NCBI GenBank assembly: GCA_034440615.1
Contig: JAOTOM010004741.1
Coordinates: 154,501 to 218,500, forward strand
From: Ashinkailepas kermadecensis
Taxonomy: Eukaryota > Arthropoda > Thecostraca > Neolepadidae
DNA: 64,000 nucleotides
Direction: 5' to 3'
Positions 23,936-34,990 of the stretch are shown here, piece by piece. Made by a program: the position numbers and the translations under genes. Each line of letters begins with the position of its first letter. The stretch's first letter is position 1. The notes under the pieces are model-generated. The model saw only the letters and a list, made by a program, of their open reading frames with translations, did not search any database and had not been told where the DNA came from.

Positions 23936-23946
23936 GTATGTATTTA

Positions 23947-24245
23947 CACTGGCGGATCCAGGGAGGGGCCATTCCGACCATGCCCCCCCCCGAAGCGCTT
24001 AAAAGGGGGGCCATGGTGCCTTTTGCCCCCCCCCCCGAAACCAACAGAAGTCAACTAAATTAAAATGCAGTAACCTTTGCCGAGGTTAAAAAGTAGCGTC
24101 TGGATGAAAGAATCTCCAATTTTACATTAAAAAAAAAATTGTTTGGAAGCCAGTGTGGTAGCATAATAGATTCTAACACACATCGAGGGTTCCATGCTCT
24201 AAGTTCTGCTTACAGCAAGAGTTGACAAAATCGGATCCGCCAGTG
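23947..24245 (+). mobile_element. hAT-derived MITE copy A
   Basis: A 299-bp unit with ends CACTGGCGGATCC and GGATCCGCCAGTG. Its interior matches the first 290 bp or so of the host element at 23421 (shared AATGCAGTAA, AATCTCCAATTTTAC, TTCTGCTTACAGCAAGAG), joined directly to the opposite terminus. It is therefore an internal-deletion derivative. Flanks are TGTATTTA and TGTACACG. Confidence 0.88.
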
Positions 24246-24253
24246 TGTACACG

Positions 24254-24549
24254 CACTGGCGGATCCAGGGAGGGGCCATTCCGGCCATGGCCCCCCGAAG
24301 CGATTAAAAGGGGGGGCCATGGTGCCTTTTGGCCCCCCCGAAACCAACAGAAGTCAACTAAACTAAAATGCAGTAACCTTTGCCGAGGTTAAAAAGTAGC
24401 GTCTGGATGAAAGAATCTCCAATTTTAAATAAAAAAAAACAATTGTTTGGAAGCCAGTGTGGTAGCATAGTAGATTCTAACACACATCGAGGGTTCCATG
24501 CTCTAAGTTCTGCTTACAGCAAGAGTTGACAAAATCGGATCCGCCAGTG
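24254..24549 (+). mobile_element. hAT-derived MITE copy B
   Basis: Nearly identical to copy A and offset from it by 307 bp, so the pair is a tandem duplication of one MITE plus eight flanking bases. Flanks are TGTACACG and TGTAAACG (seven of eight identical). Confidence 0.88.
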
Positions 24550-24909
24550 TGTAAACGTGCATGAACGTTGACGTGGTACAAGACGTTGAACGAGAACATG
24601 AACGTTTTGGTAAGCAAGAACAAAAATCCGGTAACATAGAAACGGTGGAGGTAGGCTGGGGCCCCTACACAGGAAACTATGTTGTCAATTATTATTTTTT
24701 TCTTCAGATGGGCCGCCTTGCCAAATAGTGGTCGAAATCCGGTGCTTTTAACCAAAAATAGCGGGAGAAGGGGCACCCTCCAAATCCGTTCGACTCCTCC
24801 CCTGATGTAATTCCTAGGTACGCCACTGGGGGAGGGGGAGGGGAGGGGCTGACGCCGAAAACCGAAAGTTGCCCCCCCCCCCCAAACCGGTGGGCTAGAT
24901 CCGCCAGTG

Positions 24910-24917
24910 CAGGAACC
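24910..24917. other. hAT target-site duplication, right
   Basis: CAGGAACC, matching 23413-23420 exactly. Confidence 0.92.
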
Positions 24918-25631
24918 TACCTGTTTTCCTTCTTTACTGGAGATTTCTCGATGTCTGCATTAACATTGCTTCTGACGCCTAACGTACCGAATAGAAAATC
25001 TCGCGCCATAAAATAATCTAGGTGTGCTTGTTTCACTGTTGGGTTTCGTACTCTCCAAGTATATCTCAGAACATCACCACACAGGTTTCGAAATACATCA
25101 ATCATGCTTTTTCGACATTATGATATGAAGTGTAGCATTCGCATTCACATTACATTCTCTAATATAATTAAACATGTCTAGCTCAACATCAAGGGCTAGA
25201 TTTAGATTCCAGCAATCAAAATTGGCATACTTTCTTTATAAAGTTCTGAGGAAACATTGTCGAATTGTCATAAGAGATGGACAGTCGGTAATCGGACCAT
25301 ATACGTTAACTACAACTAGTTCAAAGCTGTCATTGATTCTTAACTTAACCACTAGAAAATATCCATTCGGATCCCTACGCACGGCTACGAACGACGCATC
25401 TAGCGTATTAGTTAATATCGCAACACCTCTGGCATTATTTTTAAATGGCGCTACAATTATATGCGTCCCACAAAGATTACGGAATTAATTTTCTTTCCCC
25501 GTGACACAGTGAATACCCTACAACAAATACAAATTAGAGTCCAGTTCCCGAAGGTAATTGAAAACATCTCTTCGCTTCATATAATCTCCAATGCCTCCAC
25601 AGTTAACTGAACAAATTCTTACATTAGTCAT
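24918..25631 (-). pseudogene. LINE ORF2, endonuclease part (L1/Tx1-like), decayed
   Basis: On the minus strand an ATG at 25631 opens a reading with CSVNCGGIGDYMKRRDVF, the usual start of an apurinic-type (exonuclease-endonuclease-phosphatase) domain. Further on come NNARGVAILTNT, VVVNVYGP, WNLNLALDVELD, then DVFRNLCGDVLRYTWR and NPTVKQAHLDYFM; the YTWR...KQA-LDYF signature is characteristic of L1/Tx1-type LINE endonucleases. At least two frame changes and an in-frame stop interrupt it, so it is dead. The copy ends where the hAT element begins (24917); no reverse transcriptase is seen beyond. Such enzymes nick target DNA to prime reverse transcription. Confidence 0.82.
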
Positions 25632-26091
25632 TGCGGCTTGCGATTACTAACCCGTTCTTCCCATTAAGACCTACACATTTTATATGTACCCTAATTTGAT
25701 CCAGCATTGCAACATTGACAATCCCTATCTTAGAACACGCACGTGTCATCACGCAGAAAAAAATAACTCCAGGCGTTCCACTTGATATATCAGACGAGAT
25801 ATAGTGATAGCGAACATCGAACAGGCTGTGCTGCACATGCCCATCCAGACGCGACTCCACGCCTGCAGCCTCCGGTCCCAGCAGCTGCCGACAGCAGACA
25901 GCAGCCAGCTGCAGCAGGCTCGGCCGCGGCCGCACGAACCCATCAATAGCTGCGCTGGCGGGGCCTGCGGACCCTTCGACCGGTGCTCCAACGATAGCAG
26001 CGCTGTCAGCACCATCTGTGCTGGCAGAGAACGGCGGCGTCATCTGCCTGGGAGACAGCAGCGGCGGATTCCCCACCAGAGACTGCGACAA
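25624..26091 (-). pseudogene. Probable LINE ORF1 C-terminal part
   Basis: A 155-codon minus-strand frame whose stop TAA overlaps the ATG of the endonuclease frame in ATGACTAA, an arrangement found between ORF1 and ORF2 of many LINEs. No domain is recognisable, and the N-terminal half is Pro/Ala/Ser rich. It is assigned by position only. A further minus-strand frame at 26264-26488 may be an earlier, frame-shifted piece of the same ORF1. Confidence 0.5.
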
Positions 26092-26490
26092 ATTGCTTCA
26101 TCTGGCCATTGACCAGTAGCGCCTGATGTCGTGCATCCGGTGGTCTCCGTCACCAGCTGGCGTCTTGTCCCGCGCTGAGCGCCGGCCAGCTCCACGGCAC
26201 GCTGGCGCCTCCCTGTCCCCCTCCGCAGGTCAGCTGGCCGGAGCAGCAGACTGCTGGCCTGACTCAGCTGAGACGGGCCGCTGCCGCTCGACCTGCGCCC
26301 GAGCGCAACTCAGTCTGAGCGGCGCGTGCTCCGGGGCACGGTTCTTCTAGATACGGTTGGGCAAACAGGCCCGCAACAGCTGATTTCGGTTGTAGGCGAT
26401 TCTCCCGTCGTGAAAACTGTTTATCCAGAAAAGCTTCAACAGTGCCCCTTGCTAATTTAACCATAGTGCTAATGTCATCATCTGGCATCC

Positions 26491-27435
26491 ATGTGTTGAT
26501 CTCATAGAGCTGAGTGCAGTCACCATGTGAACCAACAAATGTATTGTTAATTGCTGATATTCAGAAGCCAACATTTTCTTATTTCAGCAGCATTGTGCGC
26601 AAAAGTTATTTTGTTATTGAAAGTATTGGGGAATTACAATTACTGATTGCTTCTAATTTATGCAAATCATTATGCCAGGCGGCTTGCTCTACCTTGTTTC
26701 TGAGCCCACATGACCTGCAAGCAAAAAGCCACTGCAAAACCACCTATTGCTTCCAGGAATCCAGGGCAGGGTGGATCCAGGAATTTTGAGCCGGGCATTC
26801 TTGTCTGGAGTGGGCACCACTGATGTGGATGTTTTTTTATGTGGGAGGTGAGGGTGCACTCAAAGAAGACACATCAGCATACTGAGCTACCAAGATGCCA
26901 GTTGTAAACCATAACATCAATTAACTGACAACTTCACTTTGTTCATAGATAAAGGAGACAAATATTAGGTTAGGTTTGATTAAGCTACAGGGCAACTTTA
27001 TGTGGTGTTTTTAAACATTCTGCAATGGTACCTTTCTACTGAAGAGATAAGATATGTACATGTGTTAGTTTCAAATGACCTTAAAGCAGAAAAATGACCT
27101 CAGCTAGGAACAGTGCAATCAAATTTAAATAAACAGTCAAAAAATACAGGAATCAATTTTGAACCAGAACTTGTAAAAACATGTTGAACTTCATCATTAG
27201 TATTGATGTGAATTACCATCTACAAAGACATTTTCTCGCCCATGTTAAGTCAATGGGTTTTCACGGCGGCGGACTCGGCTACAACCTGACGAACCTGGTT
27301 GCCCCCCCTGCTCCGGGGAACACCCGGGAATCGGACGTAGAGTGGATGTAGCAGCGGCAGTTGACTGGTAACAACTGACAAATTCTCCATGATAAACTAG
27401 CGACTTTTCGGAGTCACGACCTGGCAGCTCGGGCA
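26491..27435. other. AT-rich intergenic, no gene seen
   Basis: No coding frame with supporting features. A stretch at about 26768-26790 (GGGTGGATCCAGGAATTTTG) resembles a degenerate hAT-like terminus but has no partner. Confidence 0.35.
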
Positions 27436-27698
27436 GTGGTCGGCGGAGAAGCGTGGCGGGGTGTCGAGTGTCGGATCGGATCCGTCGTGCAGGCGCCAAA
27501 AGGCGGAAAGTGGTCACGTCAAGACCCCAGCACGGCGGCTGGCGGCGACACGGGCGTCCAAGCTACTCCATCCGGCTGGTGTGCGCACCGGAGCCGGCGA
27601 GTTTGGCAGCCGGCCGTCCCGTGACGTGTCACAACGGGGCGGGGCGATTTCACGGTGCACCGGCGTGAGCTGTCGCCGGTTCCGCCGCCGACCGCCAG

Positions 27699-28409
27699 AT
27701 GTCTCCGCTGCCCCGGCGGCCGGCGGTGAAGCGGCGGCGGTGGCGGCCGCCGGCCGCGCCACGACTCTGCCGCCGGCGCGCCGCGTCGTGGCGCCGCTAC
27801 CTGCGTCTGGCGGCGCTCGTCGCGCGTCGACGACGGCGCGGCCGCACAGCGCCGGCCGGCGCCGCGTGCACGCCCTGCGGCCAGCCGGGGCGCGTGGAGC
27901 TGGCACCGGGCGGCGGCATACCGGCGGCGCTCACCAGCCGCACCGTCTGGGACGCGGCGGCGCGGCTCAACGTGGCGCTGGCGCCCGTCTCCCTGGCGCT
28001 GGACGCGGCGCGGCTCGGCGTCGCCGCCCGCCGAGACGGCGGCCTCGGCCGCAACGTGGCGCGCACGAGCGCCGGCATCGCCGGCACGTGGGCGGGCGGC
28101 TACGCCGGCGGCGTGGCCGGCAGCCACACGGGCGCCGCGCTGGGCGCCGCGCTGGGCCCGCTGGGCCTGCTGCTGGGCGGCCTGACGGGCGGGCTGGTCG
28201 GCGCCGTGGCCGGCGCGGCCGGCCTGGCTGCCGCGTCGGAGAAGAGCGTCGACGAGGTCAACAGGCGAACAGAGGCGGCGGCCGGAGACCGGCGACGGCG
28301 CGGCCACCGCCGCCAGCCCGCAAGGACGAGCGTCGGACTGAGGAACGACCTGCGACGCGGCCGGTTTCGCCACGCGGCCAATTCGGTGCGATTCGTTTCC
28401 CGGCGGTGA
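27699..28409 (+). CDS. Glycine-zipper hydrophobic protein, family not identified
   Basis: A 236-codon frame from an ATG. Residues 78-180 look like a genuine domain: TVWDAAARLNVALAPVSLAL leads into a Gly/Ala-rich hydrophobic stretch (about 126-176) with repeated small-xxx-small spacing, GTWAGGYAGGVAG and then GALGAALGPLG and GGLTGGLVGAVAG. Such glycine zippers pack membrane hairpins closely. In this core nearly every codon ends in G or C, the same bias as the GPCR and GSK-3 exons. The first 77 residues are Arg-rich, and the codon bias weakens after about residue 190. The real exon may therefore be shorter: AG precedes the ATG directly, and a weak GAG|GTCAAC donor occurs near the end of the core. 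Other long frames on both strands here are shadows. No function is claimed. Confidence 0.6.
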   Translation: MSPLPRRPAVKRRRWRPPAAPRLCRRRAASWRRYLRLAALVARRRRRGRTAPAGAACTPCGQPGRVELAPGGGIPAALTSRTVWDAAARLNVALAPVSLALDAARLGVAARRDGGLGRNVARTSAGIAGTWAGGYAGGVAGSHTGAALGAALGPLGLLLGGLTGGLVGAVAGAAGLAAASEKSVDEVNRRTEAAAGDRRRRGHRRQPARTSVGLRNDLRRGRFRHAANSVRFVSRR

Positions 28410-28488
28410 CTAACTGGAGGATATTCAGAACTCAGCAACGTTACCCGGCGGTAACAAACTGGAGGATGTTCAGAACTCAGCAACGTTA
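28399..28488. repeat. 45-bp tandem duplication at the 3' end of the frame
   Basis: Two adjacent copies of a unit starting CCCGGCGGT and holding ACTGGAGGAT, TTCAGAACTCAGCAACGTTA. The stop codon of the glycine-zipper frame lies within the first copy. Confidence 0.92.
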
Positions 28489-30264
28489 CCATCCGGCCGG
28501 GGCACAGTTTTGAATGAGAACGTCTCTTACATCCGTCTGCTGATTTAGGGATTCTACGATTTTATGGGACGAATTGGACCAAACACGCGATGTGTCTGCC
28601 TTGTATATCAATGTACCAAGAGGTTGAACTCAATAATCTGTGTTACCCACATGTGGACATGCAGCATTTTTATATTAGAGTGGGAAAGCTAGTAAGAAAG
28701 GGTGTTGGTGCCAGACAAGAAGGGTGGGAAGAGTGTTGGTGTTGGTGCCAAGAAAGCCAGTAGTTGGTGCTAGGGAGCTGGTAATAGGAAAAGGACAACT
28801 ACATTGTGGCACGGAGTTCGTTATTTCCTATCTGGGGCGCCTTTCTGGTTGTACTACAGTTATCCAGAACTCGCGTCATGGTTCAATAGCGAGGAACAGT
28901 TTCACAAAGCCATATGCTTCTTTAGCGAAGGAGTGAGAGTTGGAGCTAAGTAGCTGCATTCACTGCGTAAAGCTTGTTGTTATTGCTAGTGGAAACCTTG
29001 GCCCAATACTCGGCCTGAACAACGTGAAATACCATCGGCCACACCATGATCTCAGCGATCCCACACAGTTCTACGCATATCAACTGCTACGGGTGTGCTA
29101 AATATACAAATCAACGAGCGATACCAACTAGTTTTCTATCCCAGAATATCCTCCGATATTTAACTTCGTACAATTGGACCATCGAGTAGCATTCCATTAC
29201 CACGGAGGGTGGAGGCCGAGCAGAGCTGCAGTCAACACGAACGAGAGTTCACGTCAGCCACCTGATCCAGCCCGGCTCACAACTGCTTTGCCGGCCGTGA
29301 TTACAAATCCCATCCAATGCCAGCAGCCCAGAACCACGCAGTCGGTGTCGTACCCTCACTCGCCCAACGCCCCAAATGGCGCACTATATTGGCGCCATGG
29401 CGCATCTATATGAATCAAACCCGCATTGGTATTCGTCACGCATCTGGCTTGCGCTAGTGTACATGGCCGGAATAATTTCCCATTCGCGTGCATTATGAAT
29501 TGGTCGGTGGTAAAAAAGAAATCGATAGCCAGGGATGATAAGAAATGACTGACTAGCGAGCGACGTCACTATTGGAGTGATCTTGACATGCAACTGCAAT
29601 AGGGTTCACGATATATGCTCCAAAGCAATGGTCACATGGCTCCACCTCCCAACCGCTTCTGCGATTGTGGGTAGCCCAGGATCACGTGATCTGAACTGCA
29701 CATTTGGTGGAAGTGAATGCCAATGTTAAAAGTCGAAGCTAGGGGTAGTCAAAGTTAGAAGTGAAGGGAAAAATTGGATTTCCGCTTTTCGGCACATGAA
29801 ATGCTAGTAAAAGGTGCCGCTTAGGCTCTACGATTAGTATTGATTATCGCGTAGACAGAATAGATGACATGCTTCGCAGGTGGCTGGAAACACGACGGAC
29901 ACACGCCAAGACACCTTCTCAGGTCATAACGTCAGGAGCAAGTGAGTGCAGCTTGTAGTTTGCCTATTCAGAATGAACTGATCACTTACCAAGTCTTTAT
30001 ACAGACACTTTAACATTATCTCTACGGCGTATGTGCAAATCACAGGCATGAAAACTCGACATCCATGGAGTTATATTATATCTTTTTGTGCACGATACGG
30101 CTATCCAATGTTAGATTGAGTCTCCCCAATAACTATATATCTTAGCATGGGACTCAGTGGGTAAGTCGACCCGATGCTCTTTCAATTAACTGGCCTCAGC
30201 AGCGCTGGGTTGTCCCAATAGCTTGCTAAAACTCCTATCCTACAACGAAATGCTGCCACTTTTA
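28489..30264. other. Intergenic, no gene seen
   Basis: Mixed-composition sequence with only short frames of no recognisable similarity. Short GTGTTGGTG-type repetition occurs near 28700-28760. Confidence 0.4.
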
Positions 30265-30293
30265 TAGCACACAGACACATACACACACACACA

Positions 30294-30325
<32 letters not shown>

Positions 30326-30327
30326 CG

Positions 30328-30362
<35 letters not shown>
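30265..30362. repeat. (AC)n/(GCAC)n microsatellite
   Basis: Alternating CA dinucleotides with interspersed CACG tetranucleotides over about 100 bp. Confidence 0.95.
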
Positions 30363-30366
<4 letters not shown>

Positions 30367-30929
30367 ATCTATATATTTTTATAAAGCCAAATGGCAGGGT
30401 AAGACACATCTAACGAGATCTTACTCAAAACATTAGAACCAATGTGCTCGCATGGGTCACATGCATGGGTCACATTCATAATGTGCAACATAATATGGGT
30501 CTGCCACATGTAAGCGGAGCACGAACGAGTGAGCAAAGGTGGGCGGTGACTTCGTTGAAGTGTTGAAGTTCATTCCTTAGTTGCATGCATTACTTCTACG
30601 AATGCTTATTTCATGTACCAGGACATGCACATTTCGTGGTTGCATCACTTTCGCAAGCTCAGTCATTCTCAACTCACCCCCTTTTACCTAGGAATAAAAG
30701 GCAAAGGCAGAAGTTACAGATATCGGTACTACGTCCTGCTACACTACCGACACACCCCTCCCTCTGAGATGCGTGTCGTGCGCACTGGCATTACATGGGT
30801 GAGTGCCGACTACCATCCTGTGGTGGTGATCGCAGTATTTTATTAACTTAGTTTGGGAAGCCAAGGAAGCCAATAGTATTGCTTTTTCTCAACAAGGACA
30901 ATTATATTTTGACATTATAGTTCAGTCTG

Positions 30930-31212
<283 letters not shown>

Positions 31213-31891
31213 GTCTATGTTCAGTTCTTTTAAGTTGTTTTATGTTCTATATTCAGTTGTTAAATGTTCCCTAAGTCACTCGCCTGTGACGTTTCGAAAC
31301 GTAAGTCACCCATGTGCCATTTTCGTCATAATCACATTACCGCACGACATACGAAACTGTGCACAATGCTGCTTTATACCACTGACGATCGCTCACAATA
31401 GCAACATCGATGGATAGATCTCGTCGATGTTCCAGCGAATGAAGGAACGGTTAATGGTAAGAGTGCTATCAAGCGAAGGCATAATGGATTTCGCATTCGA
31501 TGAGATGAATAATTGTCAGAAGGATGCATTTTTTTTCAAGGCGTTAAGGGTTAAACTCCTTGGTATGGTTGTGCAATTCTTCGTTCCCTGACACTTCCTT
31601 CTGCCAAAGAGACACATACTGCTTTCCCTCAGACTTGTGTCCTGGAACATGTAGAGAAAGGCTGTTTTCATCGGCGCATAGTGTCATCCTTCAACTCTTT
31701 ATTAATGTTGCTAAATGTTATCTACCTCCTAATGTTCACCTCCGGCTGAAGGTGGAGTCAAAGAGGTCACGGTCGACGTGTCTCCGACTGACAGGTCTAT
31801 TTTTATGGATGTCGACTTTTACCTGCTTACCAAAGGTGTCGTAGGAAAGTTGGTGTTTTTCGTTCAGGAATTACAGATATGACCGAACAAA
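31213..31891. other. Intergenic, no gene seen
   Basis: Short frames only; nothing recognised. Confidence 0.4.
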
Positions 31892-31941
31892 ATGCAATGA
31901 AGCTGTATCGACCTGCCTTCATCGATACAGCTTCATTGCAT
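31892..31941. other. Perfect 20-bp inverted repeat (hairpin)
   Basis: The left arm ATGCAATGAAGCTGTATCGA and its exact reverse complement enclose a 10-base spacer. Pairing stops sharply at the outer ends. It could be a palindromic remnant of a mobile element or a hairpin RNA; no transcript evidence is available. Confidence 0.85.
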
Positions 31942-32219
31942 GTGCAACATACAATGAAGTATGTTCATTGTTTAACTATTGGTGTAAATCATGTTGCCAG
32001 GTTAGGTCAGGTCACGGACCTGAGACGTTTTGTCGACCTTTTACGACCACGAACCTTAGACATACTAAGCGGCTGAACAGTGTATGCTGGGCCCATCGCG
32101 ACCGAGGTTAGTGGCCGGCTATTTATCAACAGCTCAACCTCAGCCAGCAGAGTCCACAGTCACCCATTGCCGAGCCTTTGTCCAGCATTTGCGAGCAAGC
32201 TGGTGAGTGTAGTCCGAGC

Positions 32220-32683
32220 GCACCTGATCATGGTAATCATCACCTGGTCATCGCACCTGATCATGGTAATCATCATCACCTGATCATCGCACCTGGCCAT
32301 GGTAATCATCATCACCTGATCATCGCACCTGGCCTTGGTAATCATCATCACCTGATCATCGTCACCTGGTCATGGTAATCATCATCACCTGATCATCGCA
32401 CCTGATCATGCTAATCATCAACACCTGATCATCGCACCTGACCTTGGCAATCATCATCACCTGATCATCGCACCTGATCATGATAATCATCAACACCTGA
32501 TCATCGCGCCTGACCTTGGTAACCATCATCACCTGATCATCACACCTGATCTTGGTAATCATTATCACCTGATCATCGCACCTGACCTTGGTAACCATCA
32601 TCACCTATCATCGCACCTGACCTTGGTAACCATCAACACCTGATCATCGCACCTGACCTTGGCAATCATCATCACCTGATCAT
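32220..32683. repeat. 36-bp tandem repeat, about 13 copies
   Basis: The unit is built from CACCTGATCATCG and CACCTGRCCTTGGTAATCAT, then CAT; many copies carry the palindrome TGATCA. Length variation comes from CAT triplets. Confidence 0.93.
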
Positions 32684-34259
32684 ACGTTCCCACGATTCGC
32701 CCATGTGACTTGCGTGAGGAACGTTGAGCATGAATTCCACTAGCTCTCAGTTGTGGCCCAGAAGTTCATGTGCTATATTTTCCTTGTCCGCTTCTTGATA
32801 AGTCTTGTCAACCCCATCCTTTTTCTCCGATGGAATCTGTATCCTGATGGCACCGCAGACATCTGATAGGATCACGTCGACACACATCTGAACGCGTTCA
32901 TGTACAAATATGTGTTCAAAGAGTTGGCAGTGTCCGAATGCACCGCCTTGGAGCGCATGCAGGTGAAGTGTTCACCCCATCGCTTGAGCTCAGAGCGGCC
33001 TTCCTTGACATGAAACGGCCTGAAGTAATCGAGCGCACTGTAGGTAAATGGTTCGACTTGCTCTAGTCTATCCGTCGGCAGATTGCCTATGTTCCGGTTC
33101 AGTGGACCCCGTCTCATCTTTCTGCACACGTCGCGACGTGTGCTGCGACACAGCACCCTTTCCACCGACCGTCCAATATCCGGATGCACGGATTTCGTTC
33201 GAGGTGATCTCTCGTCCCGAGTGGGCGCTCTGCTCTGCTGATGCTGTACCGCCAGGTCCGTCACGTGACCAGAGCGTGACGGCATGGCGGGACGTAACGT
33301 CTCCGGTGGCAGTGGCTCTCTCTCTCTCTCTGACTGTGCCACCTGCGACTGCGTGCTTCTCAATGTCCTGCGGTACTAATCACGTGTGAATTGATATTTT
33401 TCGGCTGAAAGGTTAGGTGAGACGAAGGGGTTGATATCATCATAGACACTTCACGAATAGTGCCTGAAGACCACATTTTGTGTTGCCCATGGGCAAAAGT
33501 AGACGACTAGTTCAGTTTTAACGTCCACATTAACCATATTACTCCTGACCCCACTAACGTCATCTAACGTCAAGTTAGGTCATTCGTCTAGGATAATCTT
33601 AAGAAGATCTATGGCAGTTATTTGGGCCCCAGCCCACCACATCCGTGATTGATGATTTAGGGACAGTAAGTCAGATTAATTGCCGATTACTCGCGATTTT
33701 GGAGGAAAAACGATCTGAGATAATCACTCTTTTTACGTCATAGATCAGTAGCCTAACAAGAAACATTCGATTTTTTCACACCATAGGTCCGGCAAGGGAT
33801 GCTCCATAGCCAATGCCAAGCTCTGCCCGTGCTTCGATGATTTGGAGGAACATTGATCTCAAACAGATTTAAGGTGCACAAGTCCACTGATGCCACTCGT
33901 GGATGGTGACAGGAGCCAATATGAGTGTCGTGACCCGCCCTTTCCGTATGGAAGAGACAATGGCTGAGATAACCCCCACTCTCTCCCTCCCTCCGTCTCT
34001 TCCTCCTTCGATACAATGCTGACACCAGGAATGTTTCCAACGCGTCCATTCAACGATCAGTCAATTGGCGTTTCACAGCAGCAATGGCAGCAGGCGGCAC
34101 CGGTCCCGCCTGGGAGGTGTGCCAGGTCTGGAGGTGCGCCAGGTCAGCACAGAGGCCGCAGAGTGGACCGGATCACAGCAGCGTCTATCTCGGGAGGAGC
34201 TCCAGCCTTGACTAGAAGGGCGTTATCTCACCACAGGACGATAAACTGGCCTTCAGTGG
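32684..34259. other. Intergenic, no gene seen
   Basis: Open frames at 32872-33363 (-) and 33048-33389 (+) overlap each other and have no recognisable domain. A short (CT)n run lies near 33319-33341. Confidence 0.35.
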
Positions 34260-34990
34260 GTCTTCGACGTCCATGTCCTGGACAATAAGGCGCCTCGGAC
34301 AATGGACGCAGTAATGGCACAGGACATGGACTCTATAACCATCGTCAAGTGGAGCAGGGCCTCGGGCGGCATATTAGCTGGGTGGGGAAGTGTCCTTCAA
34401 GTCGAGCCATCTGGCCACCAAATCGGTCGTGCTTATCCATTCAGGCAAAATCTGCAAAATGCTAAGAAAGAAGGAAGACACGTATCATCCGGGACGGTCA
34501 GCCGCCTATCTCGCTATGCAGGCGCCTTTCTGGTCAACTGTGTCCCTTAAGACTCCCTTACTTAGGCGCCCACCTGGGCCATTCGGACACTGCTTTTCGT
34601 AATAGGTGAGCCATTACGGGCTACACATGCTTCTCTCCCGACAAGACAGACGTCCTTCTGGACAATTGGGTGCTTTGAGAATGCAGGCGCCCTCCTGGGG
34701 CAGCCGGTGCTCTCTTCGCAGTCCGGCGCTTCCTTGGGCCAAGTGACGCCTCTGTCGAGAAAGGCACCGCTTCGGACAGGTAGTGCCCTTAATGTAAACC
34801 TAGGCACCATCCTGGGGAACTCTAGCGTCTCTCTTGAAAGTACTAGTGCAGACACCCTTATCGGCGTCACTCTTTAGAGTGTAAGCGTCCTCGTGGACCA
34901 GGCGAGCACCCGTCCTGAAAATGTAGGCATACTTCTTGCAATATAGTGCAATAACTGGCCCAGCATGGCGAAAATAGCCACTGGGGAAGT
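34260..34990. repeat. Very degenerate tract with about 20-bp periodicity
   Basis: Loose repeats of the form GGCGCCCTCCTGGGGCAGCC, GGCGCTTCCTTGGGCCAAGT, GGCACCGCTTCGGACAGGTA follow each other with a spacing near 20 bp. It may be a far-diverged relative of the GGCCCC/AAAA satellite at 17.9 kb. Confidence 0.5.

Larger units (their letters stand above)
23421..24909 (+). mobile_element. hAT-type DNA transposon, internally rearranged
   Basis: A 1,489-bp element bounded by inverted ends: CACTGGCGGATC on the left and GATCCGCCAGTG on the right. The flanking duplication CAGGAACC is a perfect 8 bp, the length typical of hAT transposons. Inside, the left 320 bp carry GC-rich sub-terminal sequence. A short plus-strand frame follows at 23881. 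A tandem pair of shorter derivatives of the element's own left end occupies 23947-24549, and a right-hand remnant of about 360 bp closes it. There is no complete transposase, so it cannot move on its own. Near the right end, CCTAGGTACGCCACTG (about 24814-24829) looks like the terminus of another hAT-like family. Confidence 0.9.
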
